From contig NZ_WMBB01000003.1 in the NCBI RefSeq assembly GCF_009708175.1, forward strand, positions 496,001-560,000: a DNA stretch of 64,000 nt, read 5' to 3'. This DNA is from Nocardia aurantiaca (GTDB lineage Bacteria; Actinomycetota; Actinomycetes; Mycobacteriales; Mycobacteriaceae). Position 1 is the stretch's first letter. Each line of letters starts with the position of its first letter. Below are positions 50,201 to 57,953 of this stretch, piece by piece. The notes under the pieces were generated by a model that was not told the DNA's origin, did no database searches, and saw only the letters and a list, made by a program, of their open reading frames with translations. The position numbers were made by a program, and so were the translations under genes.

Positions 50201-50823
50201 CCCTGCCCGCCGCCTACGGCTACTTCCTGGACCGCACCTGGCGCATGCACCCGCGCATATGCGGCCCGGTGTCGCGGCTGCGCTACGACAACCGACTGCG
50301 TTCCAATGAAACAGTCACCCTCGCAAGGGAACTCGACGGCATTCCGCCCGGCGTGCGCACCGTGCCGGTGGAGCACCACGGCAACAGCACCGAATCCGCC
50401 GAGGAGGCCCGGGAAATCGTGCGCCAGGTGCGCACCCTGCTCGGATTGCCCTGGCACACCGGCGCGCTCACCCGCCGCCTGCACCCGCACGACATCCTGG
50501 TGGTGGCGCCCTACCACGCCCAGGTGGCGCGCATCCGGACCTTGCTGTCACGGGCGCGCATCGAGGACGTACTGGTCGGCACCCCCGACCACTTCCAGGG
50601 CCGCGAGGCCGCGATGGTGCTGGTCTCCATGACCACCTCCGCGCCCGAGGACGCCCCGCACGGCATCGGCGCGCTGCTGTCGCGGCACTGGCTCACCAGC
50701 GCGATCTCGCGCGCCATGTGGTCGGCCATCATCGTGCGCTCGCCGCTGCTGACCGAATACCTCCCGGCCACCACCGTCGAACTGTCCGACCTGGCCGCGG
50801 TGCTGCAACTCGACCGCGTCTAG
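47239..50823 (+). CDS. Rv1251c-like RecB-nuclease/helicase protein with degenerate active sites
   Basis: A 1194-residue relative of the TM0106-type RecB-nuclease plus superfamily-1 helicase fusions. ATG 47239 has GGAGGG 9 nt upstream. The nuclease half keeps MFDGDFVARCEFLV and the CGHCPTC / DLLLVAGMRPATRAHLRDAGITT blocks, but where homologues have DTKLAR and LLQLAAY this protein reads AGVAGRR (149-155) and LLGLAAA. In the helicase half, Walker A GPPGTGKT (826-833) is intact. The expected DEAGQ is VDAGK (935-939), and GDPQQL is GDPAPP (959-964). FQGRE and AISRA remain. It may bind DNA and ATP but is unlikely to cut or unwind. The homologue motifs are recalled. Confidence 0.85.
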   Translation: MLFGDRVVCSTGDLVAAARCEFALLRALDAELGLVTPVEFPSPGTLTRTPGPAVEHRLADLRDRYGTDVTRIRLSGPAADALATGALFSEDLREQALAGLRDAHHQTLTALRADAEAVAGGVMFDGDFVARCEFLVRDHAPEGHDYLVAGVAGRRGGIATLLGLAAAAEALRRNGFRAAPLARVWEDGVAVTYTLADMAVVYQARRARLNLIVDTKLGELLPVQWGDRRYLACGHCPTCTAELEARRDLLLVAGMRPATRAHLRDAGITTLDRLAVADAAVTGIPATTLTTLRRQAEVQILRERTGRPVHALIDPAALAALPAPTRGDLFVSVTAAVAPESGEFPRAATGIVRPAGDLTVQISTLALPDQRQADHGGMPAHRLLETSSAPVISGSETTESAEGEHVAEQRGSAAVATFEQGPGVSTVALGFVPAPASPKPERTFVIRADDRDPLGRGTITRRRDDADALLDFLMERQRECPDLRIHHYRGALRELLDAIGERDCEGEDVVAELLPALVDLYPVVRAALVVGERSYDLHQLPPNQEENDGGAEAVLRLRDWLLELAAQHGVRPSRRWCYDYAETGPDEIEAALREFAESDGAQRGPAQEAAGLTAAALGYHRRERRPLRWAHDDRLDHPVAEWADTAGVLVADSGSVDTDWHSTGQRPMRRYLTLTGRLGTGNAPPPGTPVLALYDRPAPGMTVAPGLRATTYATVLGCALDTNFEDVVRVVEMLPEGCEPYGELPSAIAPCPPDHDVHLAEALEDTAYQLLVTLPQVPETAVFDILCRRPPRLRAGAALPEVFGDHAAAVTAAVLDLDNSYVAVQGPPGTGKTDATARAVERLVTRYRWRVGVVARSHQVVEHVLDAVVRVGVLPELVAKADSRAVAPEWLPIEASRYPRFLDNAVNGCVVGGLSSDFADPERIARHSLDLLVIVDAGKFPLAEALAVAVCARNLLLVGDPAPPAGHGLHPEPIAESVLGRLLGAHRTLPAAYGYFLDRTWRMHPRICGPVSRLRYDNRLRSNETVTLARELDGIPPGVRTVPVEHHGNSTESAEEAREIVRQVRTLLGLPWHTGALTRRLHPHDILVVAPYHAQVARIRTLLSRARIEDVLVGTPDHFQGREAAMVLVSMTTSAPEDAPHGIGALLSRHWLTSAISRAMWSAIIVRSPLLTEYLPATTVELSDLAAVLQLDRV

Positions 50824-50826
50824 GCC

Positions 50827-52005
50827 TCAGCCGAAGCAATGCCCTTCACCGCGATAGGTGGGCACGGTGGTGCGGCTGCCATCCTGGTCGACCAGGTGCA
50901 CCTCGGTGAAGCGTTCACACAGCTCGCCCGCCTTGGCGTGCCGGAACCAGACCCGATCACCGATCCCGAGGCCGTCGGCTCCGGTCAGCGGCGTCTGCAC
51001 CTCGCCCGCGCCCTCGGTCCCGATCAGCTTCAATCCCAAGGGCCACACCGGCTTCGGCACCCGCGAGGCCCCGGCGGGGCCGGAGGCGATGTAGCCGCCG
51101 GAGAACACGGTGGCAATGCCCGGCGCCGGTCGGCGCAGTACCGGCGTGGCGAAGTACATGGACGGCCGCGAAGCCAGATTGCGGTAGCCGTCGAACAGCG
51201 TCGGCAGGTACAGGCCCGAACCCGCGGTCACCTCGGTGACATCCGGGTCGGTGATGCTGACCTCGATGGAACCGGTGCCGCCGGAGTTGACCAGCTCGAG
51301 CTCGCCGACCGTCGACCGGACGGCCTCCAGCACCTGGCGGCGGCGCCTCCCGATCTCCGCAGCCGAGGCCCACTTCACCAGGCGCACAGCGGGATTGGTG
51401 TCCGGCAGGCCGGCGATCTGCGCCTCGTAGGTCATGATGCCGACGACCCGGAAACCGCGGGAAAGGGTTTCGGCGGCCAGCCGGGCGGCCTGCTCGGGCG
51501 TGCGAATGGGCGAGCGGCGCACGCCCAGGTGCAGCGGGCCGATGCGCAGGGAGGCGTCGACATCCAGACACACACGGGGAGCGACCTTTTCGCTGCCGAC
51601 GGCATCGCGGATCAGGTCCAGCTGGTCGGTGTCGTCGACCATGAGGGTAATGGAGTCGAGCAGCAGCTGATCGGCGGCGAGTTCGGCCAGCGCGTGCCGG
51701 TCCACGGTGGGATAGCCGAGCAGGACGTCGCGCGCGCCCTCCCGGACCAGCCAGATGGCCTCGCGCAGTGAGTAACCCATGATGCCCGCGAACCCGCCGG
51801 ACGCGGTGAGCTCAGGACCCAGCACTTCCTCGAGGACGGCGCGGCAGCGCACGGATTTACTGGCCACCCGGATCGGCACGCCGCGGGCGCGGCTCACCAG
51901 ATCGGCGGCATTGGCGCGCAGGGCGGTCAGGTCGACCGCGGCCAGTGGAGGTTCGAGGTCGGCGGTGGCCGCGTGCAGCCCGCTGATCGGCGACGAATCG
52001 GTCAC
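50827..52005 (-). CDS. PLP-dependent amino acid deaminase/aldolase (fold III)
   Basis: A 392-residue protein related to alanine racemase N-terminal and D-threonine aldolase enzymes. PLP Lys is in IRVASKSVRCRAVL; other blocks are GIMGYSLREAIWLV, CLDVDASLRIGP, VGIMTYEAQIAG, VNSGGTGSIEVS (phosphate binding), TEVTAGSGLYLPTLFD and a C-terminal beta domain with GIGDRVWFRHAKAGELCERF, whose His and Cys fit the metal site of D-threonine-aldolase types. Converges on the helicase-like gene with 3 nt between stops. Copy E of the leader repeat precedes it. Confidence 0.87.
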   Translation of the reverse strand: MTDSSPISGLHAATADLEPPLAAVDLTALRANAADLVSRARGVPIRVASKSVRCRAVLEEVLGPELTASGGFAGIMGYSLREAIWLVREGARDVLLGYPTVDRHALAELAADQLLLDSITLMVDDTDQLDLIRDAVGSEKVAPRVCLDVDASLRIGPLHLGVRRSPIRTPEQAARLAAETLSRGFRVVGIMTYEAQIAGLPDTNPAVRLVKWASAAEIGRRRRQVLEAVRSTVGELELVNSGGTGSIEVSITDPDVTEVTAGSGLYLPTLFDGYRNLASRPSMYFATPVLRRPAPGIATVFSGGYIASGPAGASRVPKPVWPLGLKLIGTEGAGEVQTPLTGADGLGIGDRVWFRHAKAGELCERFTEVHLVDQDGSRTTVPTYRGEGHCFG

Positions 52006-52052
52006 CGGATCATTCGACCACGAACCTGGTCATGCGTCCAGTGGTGTCTATC

Positions 52053-52226
52053 TCGCCCTTCGCTTCACTCCGGGCGGGTTCGCGGACAAGGCGCGGGTCC
52101 ATCGAGCCGAAGGTCTCGATTCTTCCGCCCTCCGCTCCCCCCAAGGCGCAGGTCTATGGGCCGTTCGCTCCCCGCTCCAAGCACGGGGAGGCGGAGCGCG
52201 GTCCAGAATCGATACGACCGCGAACC
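52053..52226 (-). repeat. Structured leader repeat, copy E (before 52005)
   Basis: In the direction of the PLP-enzyme gene. Outer arms GGTTCGCGG and CCGCGAACC (9 bp) on the minus strand; inner helix TCGATTC/GAATCGA (7 bp). The tail CGCCCGGAGTGAAGCGAAGG matches the family. A gap of about 47 nt separates it from the ATG, more than in the other copies. Confidence 0.72.
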
Positions 52227-52239
52227 ATTCGAGCGATGT

Positions 52240-52758
52240 TCAGGGCAGGTCGACGGCCTTGGTCGACAGGTACGAGACCAGGTCGTCCAGCACCACCAGC
52301 GTGGTCTCGTCATCACAGTCGGCGAGCCAGCGCAGCACCATGCCCTGGATGACGGCCAGCAGATAGGCGGCGATGGCGTCGACCGGTTCCAGCCACTGGG
52401 TGCCCGAGCGGCGGGCGCACAGATCCAGGAAGTCGGTCACGTCCGCATCCATTTCGCGGAACATGGCCGTGGCGGCCGGGTCCGGAATGCAGGCCGACTG
52501 GTTCTCCCAGCGCCGCCGCAACACCGCCAGGGTGGACTCATAGGCACGCAACTGACGGTCCGGCGAGGATTTCAAGATCGGCCACAGCGTGCTGACACCC
52601 GCATGCAGCAGGACACGAAGCGCGCGATTACCCCTGAAATCAAGCGACCCGGCCGCGGTCTCGATGGCCTCGGTCATGGCCGGACGAAGTCCGACCTGGG
52701 TGATTATTTCTCCACTTGCGCTCAACGACGACTCCCTCTGGCGAAAGAACTCGCGCAC
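52240..52758 (-). CDS. TetR-like ligand-binding domain protein lacking the HTH
   Basis: A 172-residue frame from GTG 52758 (AGGCGAG upstream). It opens with REFFRQRESSLSASGE, which corresponds to the end of a TetR HTH (Phe-Phe-x-Gln-Arg-Glu), then continues as the helical TetR C-terminal domain (RALRVLLHAGVSTLWPILKSSPDRQLRAYESTLAVLRRRW, DAIAAYLLAVIQGMVLRWLAD). A stop codon lies 18 nt upstream in frame and the HTH is absent; other frames upstream do not read as one. Either a truncated pseudogene or a DNA-binding-deficient partner. Confidence 0.6.
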   Translation of the reverse strand: MREFFRQRESSLSASGEIITQVGLRPAMTEAIETAAGSLDFRGNRALRVLLHAGVSTLWPILKSSPDRQLRAYESTLAVLRRRWENQSACIPDPAATAMFREMDADVTDFLDLCARRSGTQWLEPVDAIAAYLLAVIQGMVLRWLADCDDETTLVVLDDLVSYLSTKAVDLP

Positions 52759-53169
52759 CTCGCCTGCGCGGCTCGCTCAACGGGTAGTAGACCAGTGCCG
52801 ATCTCCGGCAGTACACCGGCGTACCCGTTCAACGGGTTTTAATGCTACGCCGTTTCCTATCCCCGTAACCAGCTTCGATAGCCGATTCCATACCTCAGGA
52901 ATGTTTTGTTACCCAATTGGAACAGACCCGCGACCGGATAGGAATGATCAAATTGAACGATCGCCCGGTAAAGACGTTGTTGGGACCGAACGGTATTTTC
53001 GGTGACGCGTGCGTGACGAAACATAGCGTGTGTGTGCGAACCCACAACGCCGCACGCATTCCGATCCTTCCTCGCCACACACAAACGCGCCCCGCTCACA
53101 GCGCACAATTCGCCGGTTCGATCGGCCGCGGACACCATGGCGACACCCACCCACCGATAGCCTGAGCGG
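52759..53169. other. Divergent intergenic region with palindrome
   Basis: 411 nt between the TetR-like gene and the phosphatase gene, lower in GC than neighbours from about 52850 to 53030. Contains the ACCCGTT palindrome (52823-52837) and a CAACGGGT half-site near 52778. No gene seen. Confidence 0.45.
52823..52837. promoter_or_regulatory. Palindromic operator candidate
   Basis: ACCCGTT-C-AACGGGT is a perfect 7-bp dyad. CAACGGGT recurs near 52778, about 45 bp away. The arrangement resembles a repressor site upstream of the TetR-like gene, although that protein lacks a DNA-binding domain here. Confidence 0.5.
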
Positions 53170-53904
53170 GTGACTTCTGCGCGCTACGACCAATTCCTGA
53201 TCTCCGGCACCTTCAATTTCCGTGACCTCGGCGGAGCCCGCACAGCGGGCGGTTCCACGGTCCGGGAAGGTGTGCTGCTGCGGTCGGCCCAACTCAGCCG
53301 CGTCGACGAAGCGGGCCTGGCCACCCTGGGCGAGCTGGGCGTCACCGACGTCCACGACCTGCGCGGGTTTGCCGAGATCGACTACATCGGCCACGACCTC
53401 ATCCCTGACGGCGTGCGCTTGAACATCACCCCCTTCGACCCCCGTATCGGCGAGACCCCGCCGCATGAGGCACGCCGCCACGTCACCGCCTCCCGCCACA
53501 TGCTCGAGGTCTACCGGCTCTTCCCCGCGATGCCCGAGGCGCACGTCGCCATCAAGTCATTGGCCGAATCCCTGCTGGCGGGCACCGCGCTGGTGCACTG
53601 CGCCGCGGGCAAGGACCGCACCGGCTGGGCGGTGGCCACCATATTGCGCGCGGTCGACGTCACCGAAGAGGAGATCTACGCCGACTACCTGCTCAGCAAC
53701 GACGCCGTCCCGACCCTGCGCGCGTTCATGGCCGGGGACACCGACGAGGAACTCTCCGACGACCTGCTCGGCGTCCGGCCCGAATACCTGGAGTCGGCCA
53801 CCAACTCCATGCTCGCGATGTACGGCGGCCTGGACGGGTACCTCGCCGAAATCGGCATCACACCCGAACTGCGCGACTCCCTGCGCGCCCGGCTGCTCGG
53901 CTGA
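53170..53904 (+). CDS. PtpB-like tyrosine/dual-specificity phosphatase
   Basis: A 244-residue phosphatase from GTG 53170. It has the active-site P-loop VHCAAGKDRTGWA (Cys nucleophile, Arg), preceded by NFRDLGG and LLRSAQLSRVDEAGLATLGELGV, all as in mycobacterial PtpB and related atypical phosphatases. The AGKDRTG loop allows phosphotyrosine, phosphoserine and phosphoinositide substrates in the family. No signal peptide. It could counteract kinases of the window, but that is inference. Convergent with the adenylate-forming gene, 6 nt apart. Confidence 0.9.
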   Translation: MTSARYDQFLISGTFNFRDLGGARTAGGSTVREGVLLRSAQLSRVDEAGLATLGELGVTDVHDLRGFAEIDYIGHDLIPDGVRLNITPFDPRIGETPPHEARRHVTASRHMLEVYRLFPAMPEAHVAIKSLAESLLAGTALVHCAAGKDRTGWAVATILRAVDVTEEEIYADYLLSNDAVPTLRAFMAGDTDEELSDDLLGVRPEYLESATNSMLAMYGGLDGYLAEIGITPELRDSLRARLLG

Positions 53905-53910
53905 GTCCGC

Positions 53911-55149
53911 TCAGTCCCCGGCCGACCGGCGGACCAGGCCGCTCGCATCGATGCTGACCTGGTTCCCGGTGTGGAACCAGGAGCCGGTGAACCGGGATTC
54001 GGTGGTGAGCGGGTCGTTCCAGTAACGGGGGGTGATGTTCGGCCCGCGACACAGCAATTCGCCATGGCCGGCGTCCGCGCACGGGCCCCACAGCGCGAGT
54101 TCGGTGCCGCCGAAGGCGAATCCGAGGGCGTCGCGGGCGGGGGCGTCGTCGTCGCGGGCCAGGCCGATGCCGGAGGTCTCGGTGGCGCCCCACACCGACC
54201 ACTGGCGGGCCGCCGGGAAGACCTCGCGCAGGACGTTCGCCACGAATTCGGAGGTGGCCGGATCGCCGGCGGCCAGTTCGGCGCGGTGACCGGCGGTGCA
54301 CAGCTGGCGCACGTGCTCGACCCGCAGTCCGGCCAGGCAAGGCAGCAGACCGGCGAAGATGCGCGGAGTCGCGGCGACCATGTCGATGTGTTCGGCGACA
54401 AGGGCCCGCGGCACCGCCGAACGGTCCGGAGTGAGCACCAGGGTGCCGCCGACCGCGAAGGTGGGTAGCAGCTGGTCGACGCAGCCGCTGGCATGCGCGA
54501 GTGGCAGCAGCACCAGATTGCGCAGCCCGTCGGTGGGCAGATCCAGCGCGCCGACCACGGAACGGATAGCGGAGAGCAGGTTCTCGTTGGTCAGCTCCAC
54601 CCCGCGCGGGCCCGCCTCGGCGCCCGGGCTGGTGTAGCAGAGCAGCGCGAGCTCGCCCAGGGACGCGCCGTCGTCGATGAAGGCCGCGCCGTCTGGCAGT
54701 GCCTCGCGGAAACCGGCCGCGCTGCCACCGCCGTCGAGGACGAAGTCCGCGCAGGCGTCGTGAATCACCCGGTCCGCGACCGCATCCGGCAGGCCGTCGT
54801 GGACCAGGACCGGCACCGCCCCGGAGAGCAGCGCGCCCAGGAACGCCTGCACCCAGCGGGCGCCGACCGGCATGCGCACCGCCACCCGGTCGCCGTAGCC
54901 GATGCCGTGTTCCTGGAGACCGCCGGCGATGCGGGAGGCCGAGTACCAGAGTTCGCGGTAGGTGAGCCGGGGCCCGCCGATCTCCACGACGGCCTCACGA
55001 GCGGCGAAGGCATGGACCTGGACGTCGAGGAATTCGGTGAGCGCCGGCGTGAGGTTGCCATAGCGCAGGACGCCATCGGCAGCGCGTGCGAGCGGGTTGT
55101 CGCACCAGCTGTTTCGCGTCTGCGGATATTCCACGAGTAACTGCGACAT
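53911..55149 (-). CDS. Truncated adenylate-forming (AMP-binding) protein
   Basis: A 412-residue protein from ATG 55149 (GGAGGG upstream). N-terminal ANL domain with LTYRELWYSASRIAGGLQEHGIGYGDRVAVRMP and WGATETSGIGL. The phosphate loop is degenerate: YTSPGAEAGPRGV (172-184) instead of YTSGTTGxPKGV. The protein ends at FHTGNQVSIDASGLVRRSAGD, exactly where the hinge and the C-terminal domain should start; the catalytic Lys is absent. It is intact as a frame, so probably a stable pseudoenzyme or a decaying ligase. It cannot do the normal two-step thioester reaction alone. Confidence 0.8.
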   Translation of the reverse strand: MSQLLVEYPQTRNSWCDNPLARAADGVLRYGNLTPALTEFLDVQVHAFAAREAVVEIGGPRLTYRELWYSASRIAGGLQEHGIGYGDRVAVRMPVGARWVQAFLGALLSGAVPVLVHDGLPDAVADRVIHDACADFVLDGGGSAAGFREALPDGAAFIDDGASLGELALLCYTSPGAEAGPRGVELTNENLLSAIRSVVGALDLPTDGLRNLVLLPLAHASGCVDQLLPTFAVGGTLVLTPDRSAVPRALVAEHIDMVAATPRIFAGLLPCLAGLRVEHVRQLCTAGHRAELAAGDPATSEFVANVLREVFPAARQWSVWGATETSGIGLARDDDAPARDALGFAFGGTELALWGPCADAGHGELLCRGPNITPRYWNDPLTTESRFTGSWFHTGNQVSIDASGLVRRSAGD

Positions 55150-55484
55150 CGTCGTCCCTCCGAGTACCTCGAAGCCCTGCCGGGCAAGAGTGACTATATG
55201 ATGCAGATCACAGCGATGGGCGGATTGTCGGCAAACGGATGTCACGCTTTGACACCACGGAGCCAGATCGCCGCCGGTCAACCCAGCCTTCCCCCGACCG
55301 AGCCCGCGGAAACATCGGATTCGCGGCGTCCTCGGCGCAGCCGCATCCGGGATTCCCCGCCGGGCGGTCTCGTATCGCCCCCTGATCCCACACCGGCGCA
55401 ATCGGCGGGCTTGACACGACCGGGCGGCAGAAGACACGCCCGGGCGCGCACGATCGATCGGCCGCCGAAGGGCCGGACCGGGGC
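55150..55484. other. Intergenic region, no gene found
   Basis: 335 nt between the truncated ligase start and the end of the crotonase gene on the same strand. No conserved frame or repeat seen. Confidence 0.4.
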
Positions 55485-56279
55485 CTACTTGCCCGTGTAC
55501 ACGGCCTTTCCGGGGCCGACCTCCAGGAAGCTGCGCACCGCTCCCAGCAGGTCCTCGGTGCCGAAAAGTCGCCCGGACACATCCGGGGTCACCGAATCCG
55601 CGTGCGCCACACCGCCGGAACGCCAGGCCTCGATGATCGCCTTGGTGGCGGCGTGCGCACGGGTCGGGCCGTCGGCGAGCCGGGCCAGCAGCGCTCGGGC
55701 GGCCACGTCGACATCCTCGTGCACGGCGTTGACCACGCCCCACTCGGCCATGGTCGCGGCGTCGTACGTGTCACCGGTCATGACGAACTCGCGGGCGCGG
55801 CCGGAACCGGCACGCTCGGCCAGCCGCTGCGGGCCGCCCATAGACGGGGTCAGGCCGACCACGGTCTCCACCAGGCCGAATTTGGCCTTGGGCGCGGCCA
55901 GGATGATGTCGCAGGCCAGCGCCATCTCGAAGGCCGCGGTCAGGGTCAGCGAGTGGGCGGCGAAGATCACCGGACAGGGCAGCGCCTCCAGCGGGTGGAT
56001 GATGCGCGCGAACAGGGTTCGCCACAACTGCGCACCCTCCGCCTCGGACAGACCGTCGAAGACGTGGACGTCGACGCCGCCGGAGACCAGCTTGCCGTCG
56101 GCCCGCACCAGCAGCGCGCGGGGCGGATTCGCCGACAGCTCCTCGAGATCCGAGCCGAGCGTCTCCATCAGGGCCTTGTCGAAGAGGTTCAGCGGCGGAT
56201 TGTCGATGGTCAGGATCGCCGCGTCCGCGCCGCCATCGGTGACGATGCGTTCCAGGCGCGTGGGCTTCGAGTCAGTCAT
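55485..56279 (-). CDS. Enoyl-CoA hydratase/isomerase (crotonase) family protein
   Basis: A 264-residue crotonase from ATG 56279. ILTIDNPPLNLFDKALMETL opens the fold; VSGGVDVHVF and MGGPQRLAERAG provide the two oxyanion segments. The second catalytic Glu of true hydratases is not obvious (GLTPSMGGPQRL has Thr/Ser), so isomerase, hydrolase or other crotonase chemistry is possible. It acts on a CoA ester. Divergent from the GST-like gene. Confidence 0.83.
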   Translation of the reverse strand: MTDSKPTRLERIVTDGGADAAILTIDNPPLNLFDKALMETLGSDLEELSANPPRALLVRADGKLVSGGVDVHVFDGLSEAEGAQLWRTLFARIIHPLEALPCPVIFAAHSLTLTAAFEMALACDIILAAPKAKFGLVETVVGLTPSMGGPQRLAERAGSGRAREFVMTGDTYDAATMAEWGVVNAVHEDVDVAARALLARLADGPTRAHAATKAIIEAWRSGGVAHADSVTPDVSGRLFGTEDLLGAVRSFLEVGPGKAVYTGK

Positions 56280-56360
56280 GACCCTGAATGTATGCGGCCG
56301 CTTACTTTCGCAAAAGAGCGGGCACGACATCGAGACCGGCGACCGTGGGGATCGCCCGAT

Positions 56361-56489
56361 GTTCGCGGTCGCGCGCGGGAGGCGCATCGCTCGATTCTGG
56401 ACCGCGGCTCGAGAGACCTTCGTCTCGGAGGAGGGACGAGTCGAGACTTGGGTCCTTGCGAACCCGCCCGGAGCGAAACGGTGGGCAGA
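56361..56489 (+). repeat. Structured leader repeat, copy C (before 56498)
   Basis: Outer arms are weaker (GTTCGC / GCGAAC). Inner helix CTCGATTC (56390-56397) with GAGTCGAG (56438-56445), 8 pairs with one G-T. The tail CGCCCGGAGCGAAACGGTGG runs to an ATG at 56490 that opens a three-codon ORF (ATG GCA CAG TGA) overlapping the GTG start of the downstream gene. Confidence 0.7.
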
Positions 56490-56497
56490 ATGGCACA

Positions 56498-57523
56498 GTG
56501 ACCACGTCCAAATCCGAGCCGGGCACCTATGTCGAACCCGGCGAATTCAAGCGCGATACCAACTACATCGACACGCGGATTACCGCGGACGGGCGCGACG
56601 GCTATCCCGTCGAGCCCGGACGGTATCGGCTGGTGGCCGCGCGGGCCTGCCCGTGGGCCAACCGCACGCTCATCGTGCGGCGGCTGCTCGGGCTGGAATC
56701 GGTGCTGTCGCTGGGGTTGTGCGGTCCCACCCATGACAAGCGCAGCTGGACCTTCGACCTGGATCCCGGCGAGGTGGACCCGGTGCTGGGCATCCACTTC
56801 CTGCGCGACGCCTACTTCGCGCGATTCCCCGACTATCCGCGCGGCATCACCGTGCCCGCCATCGTGGACGAGCGCACCGGCGCGGTGGTCACCAACGACT
56901 ATGCGCAGATGACCCTCGACTTCTCCACCGAGTGGACCGCGCACCACCGGCCCGGCGCGCCGCGGCTGTACCCGGAAGACCTTCGCGCGGAGATAGATTC
57001 GGTGAATCGCCGGGTATACACCGAGGTCAACAATGGGGTGTACCGGTGCGGCTTCGCCGGCGGGCAGGACGCCTACGACGCCGCCTACGACCGGCTCTTC
57101 ACGGCCCTCGACTGGCTGTCGGAACGGCTGGCCGGGCAGCGCTATCTGGTCGGCGACACCATCACCGAGGCCGATGTGCGGCTGTTCACCACGCTGGTCC
57201 GGTTCGATCCGGTGTATCACGGCCATTTCAAGTGCAACCGGCAGAAACTCACCGAGATGCCGGTGCTGTGGGCCTACGCCCGCGACCTGTACCAGACCCC
57301 GGGCTTCGGGGACACGGTCGACTTCACGCAGATCAAACAGCATTACTACATCGTCCACACCGACATCAATCCGACGCGGGTCGTCCCGAAGGGGCCCGAA
57401 CTGGAGAACTGGCTCACCCCGCATGGCCGGGAAGCCCTGGGCGGCAAGCCCTTCGGGGACGGAACCCCGCCACCCCCGCCGCCGGTTGCCGAGCGTGTGC
57501 CCGCGGGTCACGCCCCGGCCTGA
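56498..57523 (+). CDS. Xi-class GST / glutathionyl-hydroquinone reductase-like protein
   Basis: A 341-residue protein from GTG 56498. The thioredoxin-fold part has ARACPWANRTLIVRRLLGLE with the CPWA catalytic Cys; GITVPAIVDERTGAVVTNDYAQM follows. The C-terminal GST domain contains NNGVYRCGFAGGQDAYDAAYDRLF and RYLVGDTITEADVRLFTTLVRFDPVYHGHFKCN, all classic Xi-class. Actinobacteria use mycothiol, so it may act on mycothiyl-hydroquinones. Pro-rich C-terminal tail. The leader repeat precedes it; the ATG in that leader is out of frame. Confidence 0.9.
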   Translation: MTTSKSEPGTYVEPGEFKRDTNYIDTRITADGRDGYPVEPGRYRLVAARACPWANRTLIVRRLLGLESVLSLGLCGPTHDKRSWTFDLDPGEVDPVLGIHFLRDAYFARFPDYPRGITVPAIVDERTGAVVTNDYAQMTLDFSTEWTAHHRPGAPRLYPEDLRAEIDSVNRRVYTEVNNGVYRCGFAGGQDAYDAAYDRLFTALDWLSERLAGQRYLVGDTITEADVRLFTTLVRFDPVYHGHFKCNRQKLTEMPVLWAYARDLYQTPGFGDTVDFTQIKQHYYIVHTDINPTRVVPKGPELENWLTPHGREALGGKPFGDGTPPPPPPVAERVPAGHAPA

Positions 57524-57529
57524 GACCGC

Positions 57530-57949
57530 CTACTCACCCGCCGCACCCCGATAGGTGCCGAAGCTCCAGTAGACCCCTTCTGGGTCGCGGCAGGTGAAAC
57601 CCCTTGACTCATAGTCTGTTTCATCGCGCAGTTCGCGGGTGATGATCGCGCCCGCGGCCTTGGCCCGGGCATACAGCGCGTCCGCGTCGTCGATGGCGAT
57701 GTATACCGAGCCGACCCCGGGCGGCTGGCATTCCAGCGCCATGCCCTCGCGGACGCCGCCGAGCATGATGGCGCCGCCGCCCGGCCAGGCGAGTTCGGCG
57801 TGCGCGACGGTGTCGCCTTCGTCGTAGCGGGCGGTGGTCTCGAAGCCGAAGGCCCGCTCCAGGAACGTGATCGCGGCCGGGGCGTCGCGGTAAACCAGGG
57901 TCGGCCAGACGACGGTGCCGGTCTTGGTGGGGGTTGTCGTTTCGCTCAT
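57530..57949 (-). CDS. VOC-family (glyoxalase-like) protein
   Basis: A 139-residue protein from ATG 57949: VVWPTLVYRDAPAAITFLERAFGFETTARYDEGDTVAHAELAWPGGGAIMLGG, then VYIAIDDADALYARAKAAGAIITRELRDETDYESRGFTCRDPEGVYWSFGTY. A compact PhnB-like VOC module with a C-terminal DPEGVYWSFGTY. Metal binding is uncertain. It starts 4 nt after the AraC gene stop, so the two are coupled, and AraC probably regulates it. Confidence 0.85.
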   Translation of the reverse strand: MSETTTPTKTGTVVWPTLVYRDAPAAITFLERAFGFETTARYDEGDTVAHAELAWPGGGAIMLGGVREGMALECQPPGVGSVYIAIDDADALYARAKAAGAIITRELRDETDYESRGFTCRDPEGVYWSFGTYRGAAGE

Positions 57950-57953
57950 GGGA

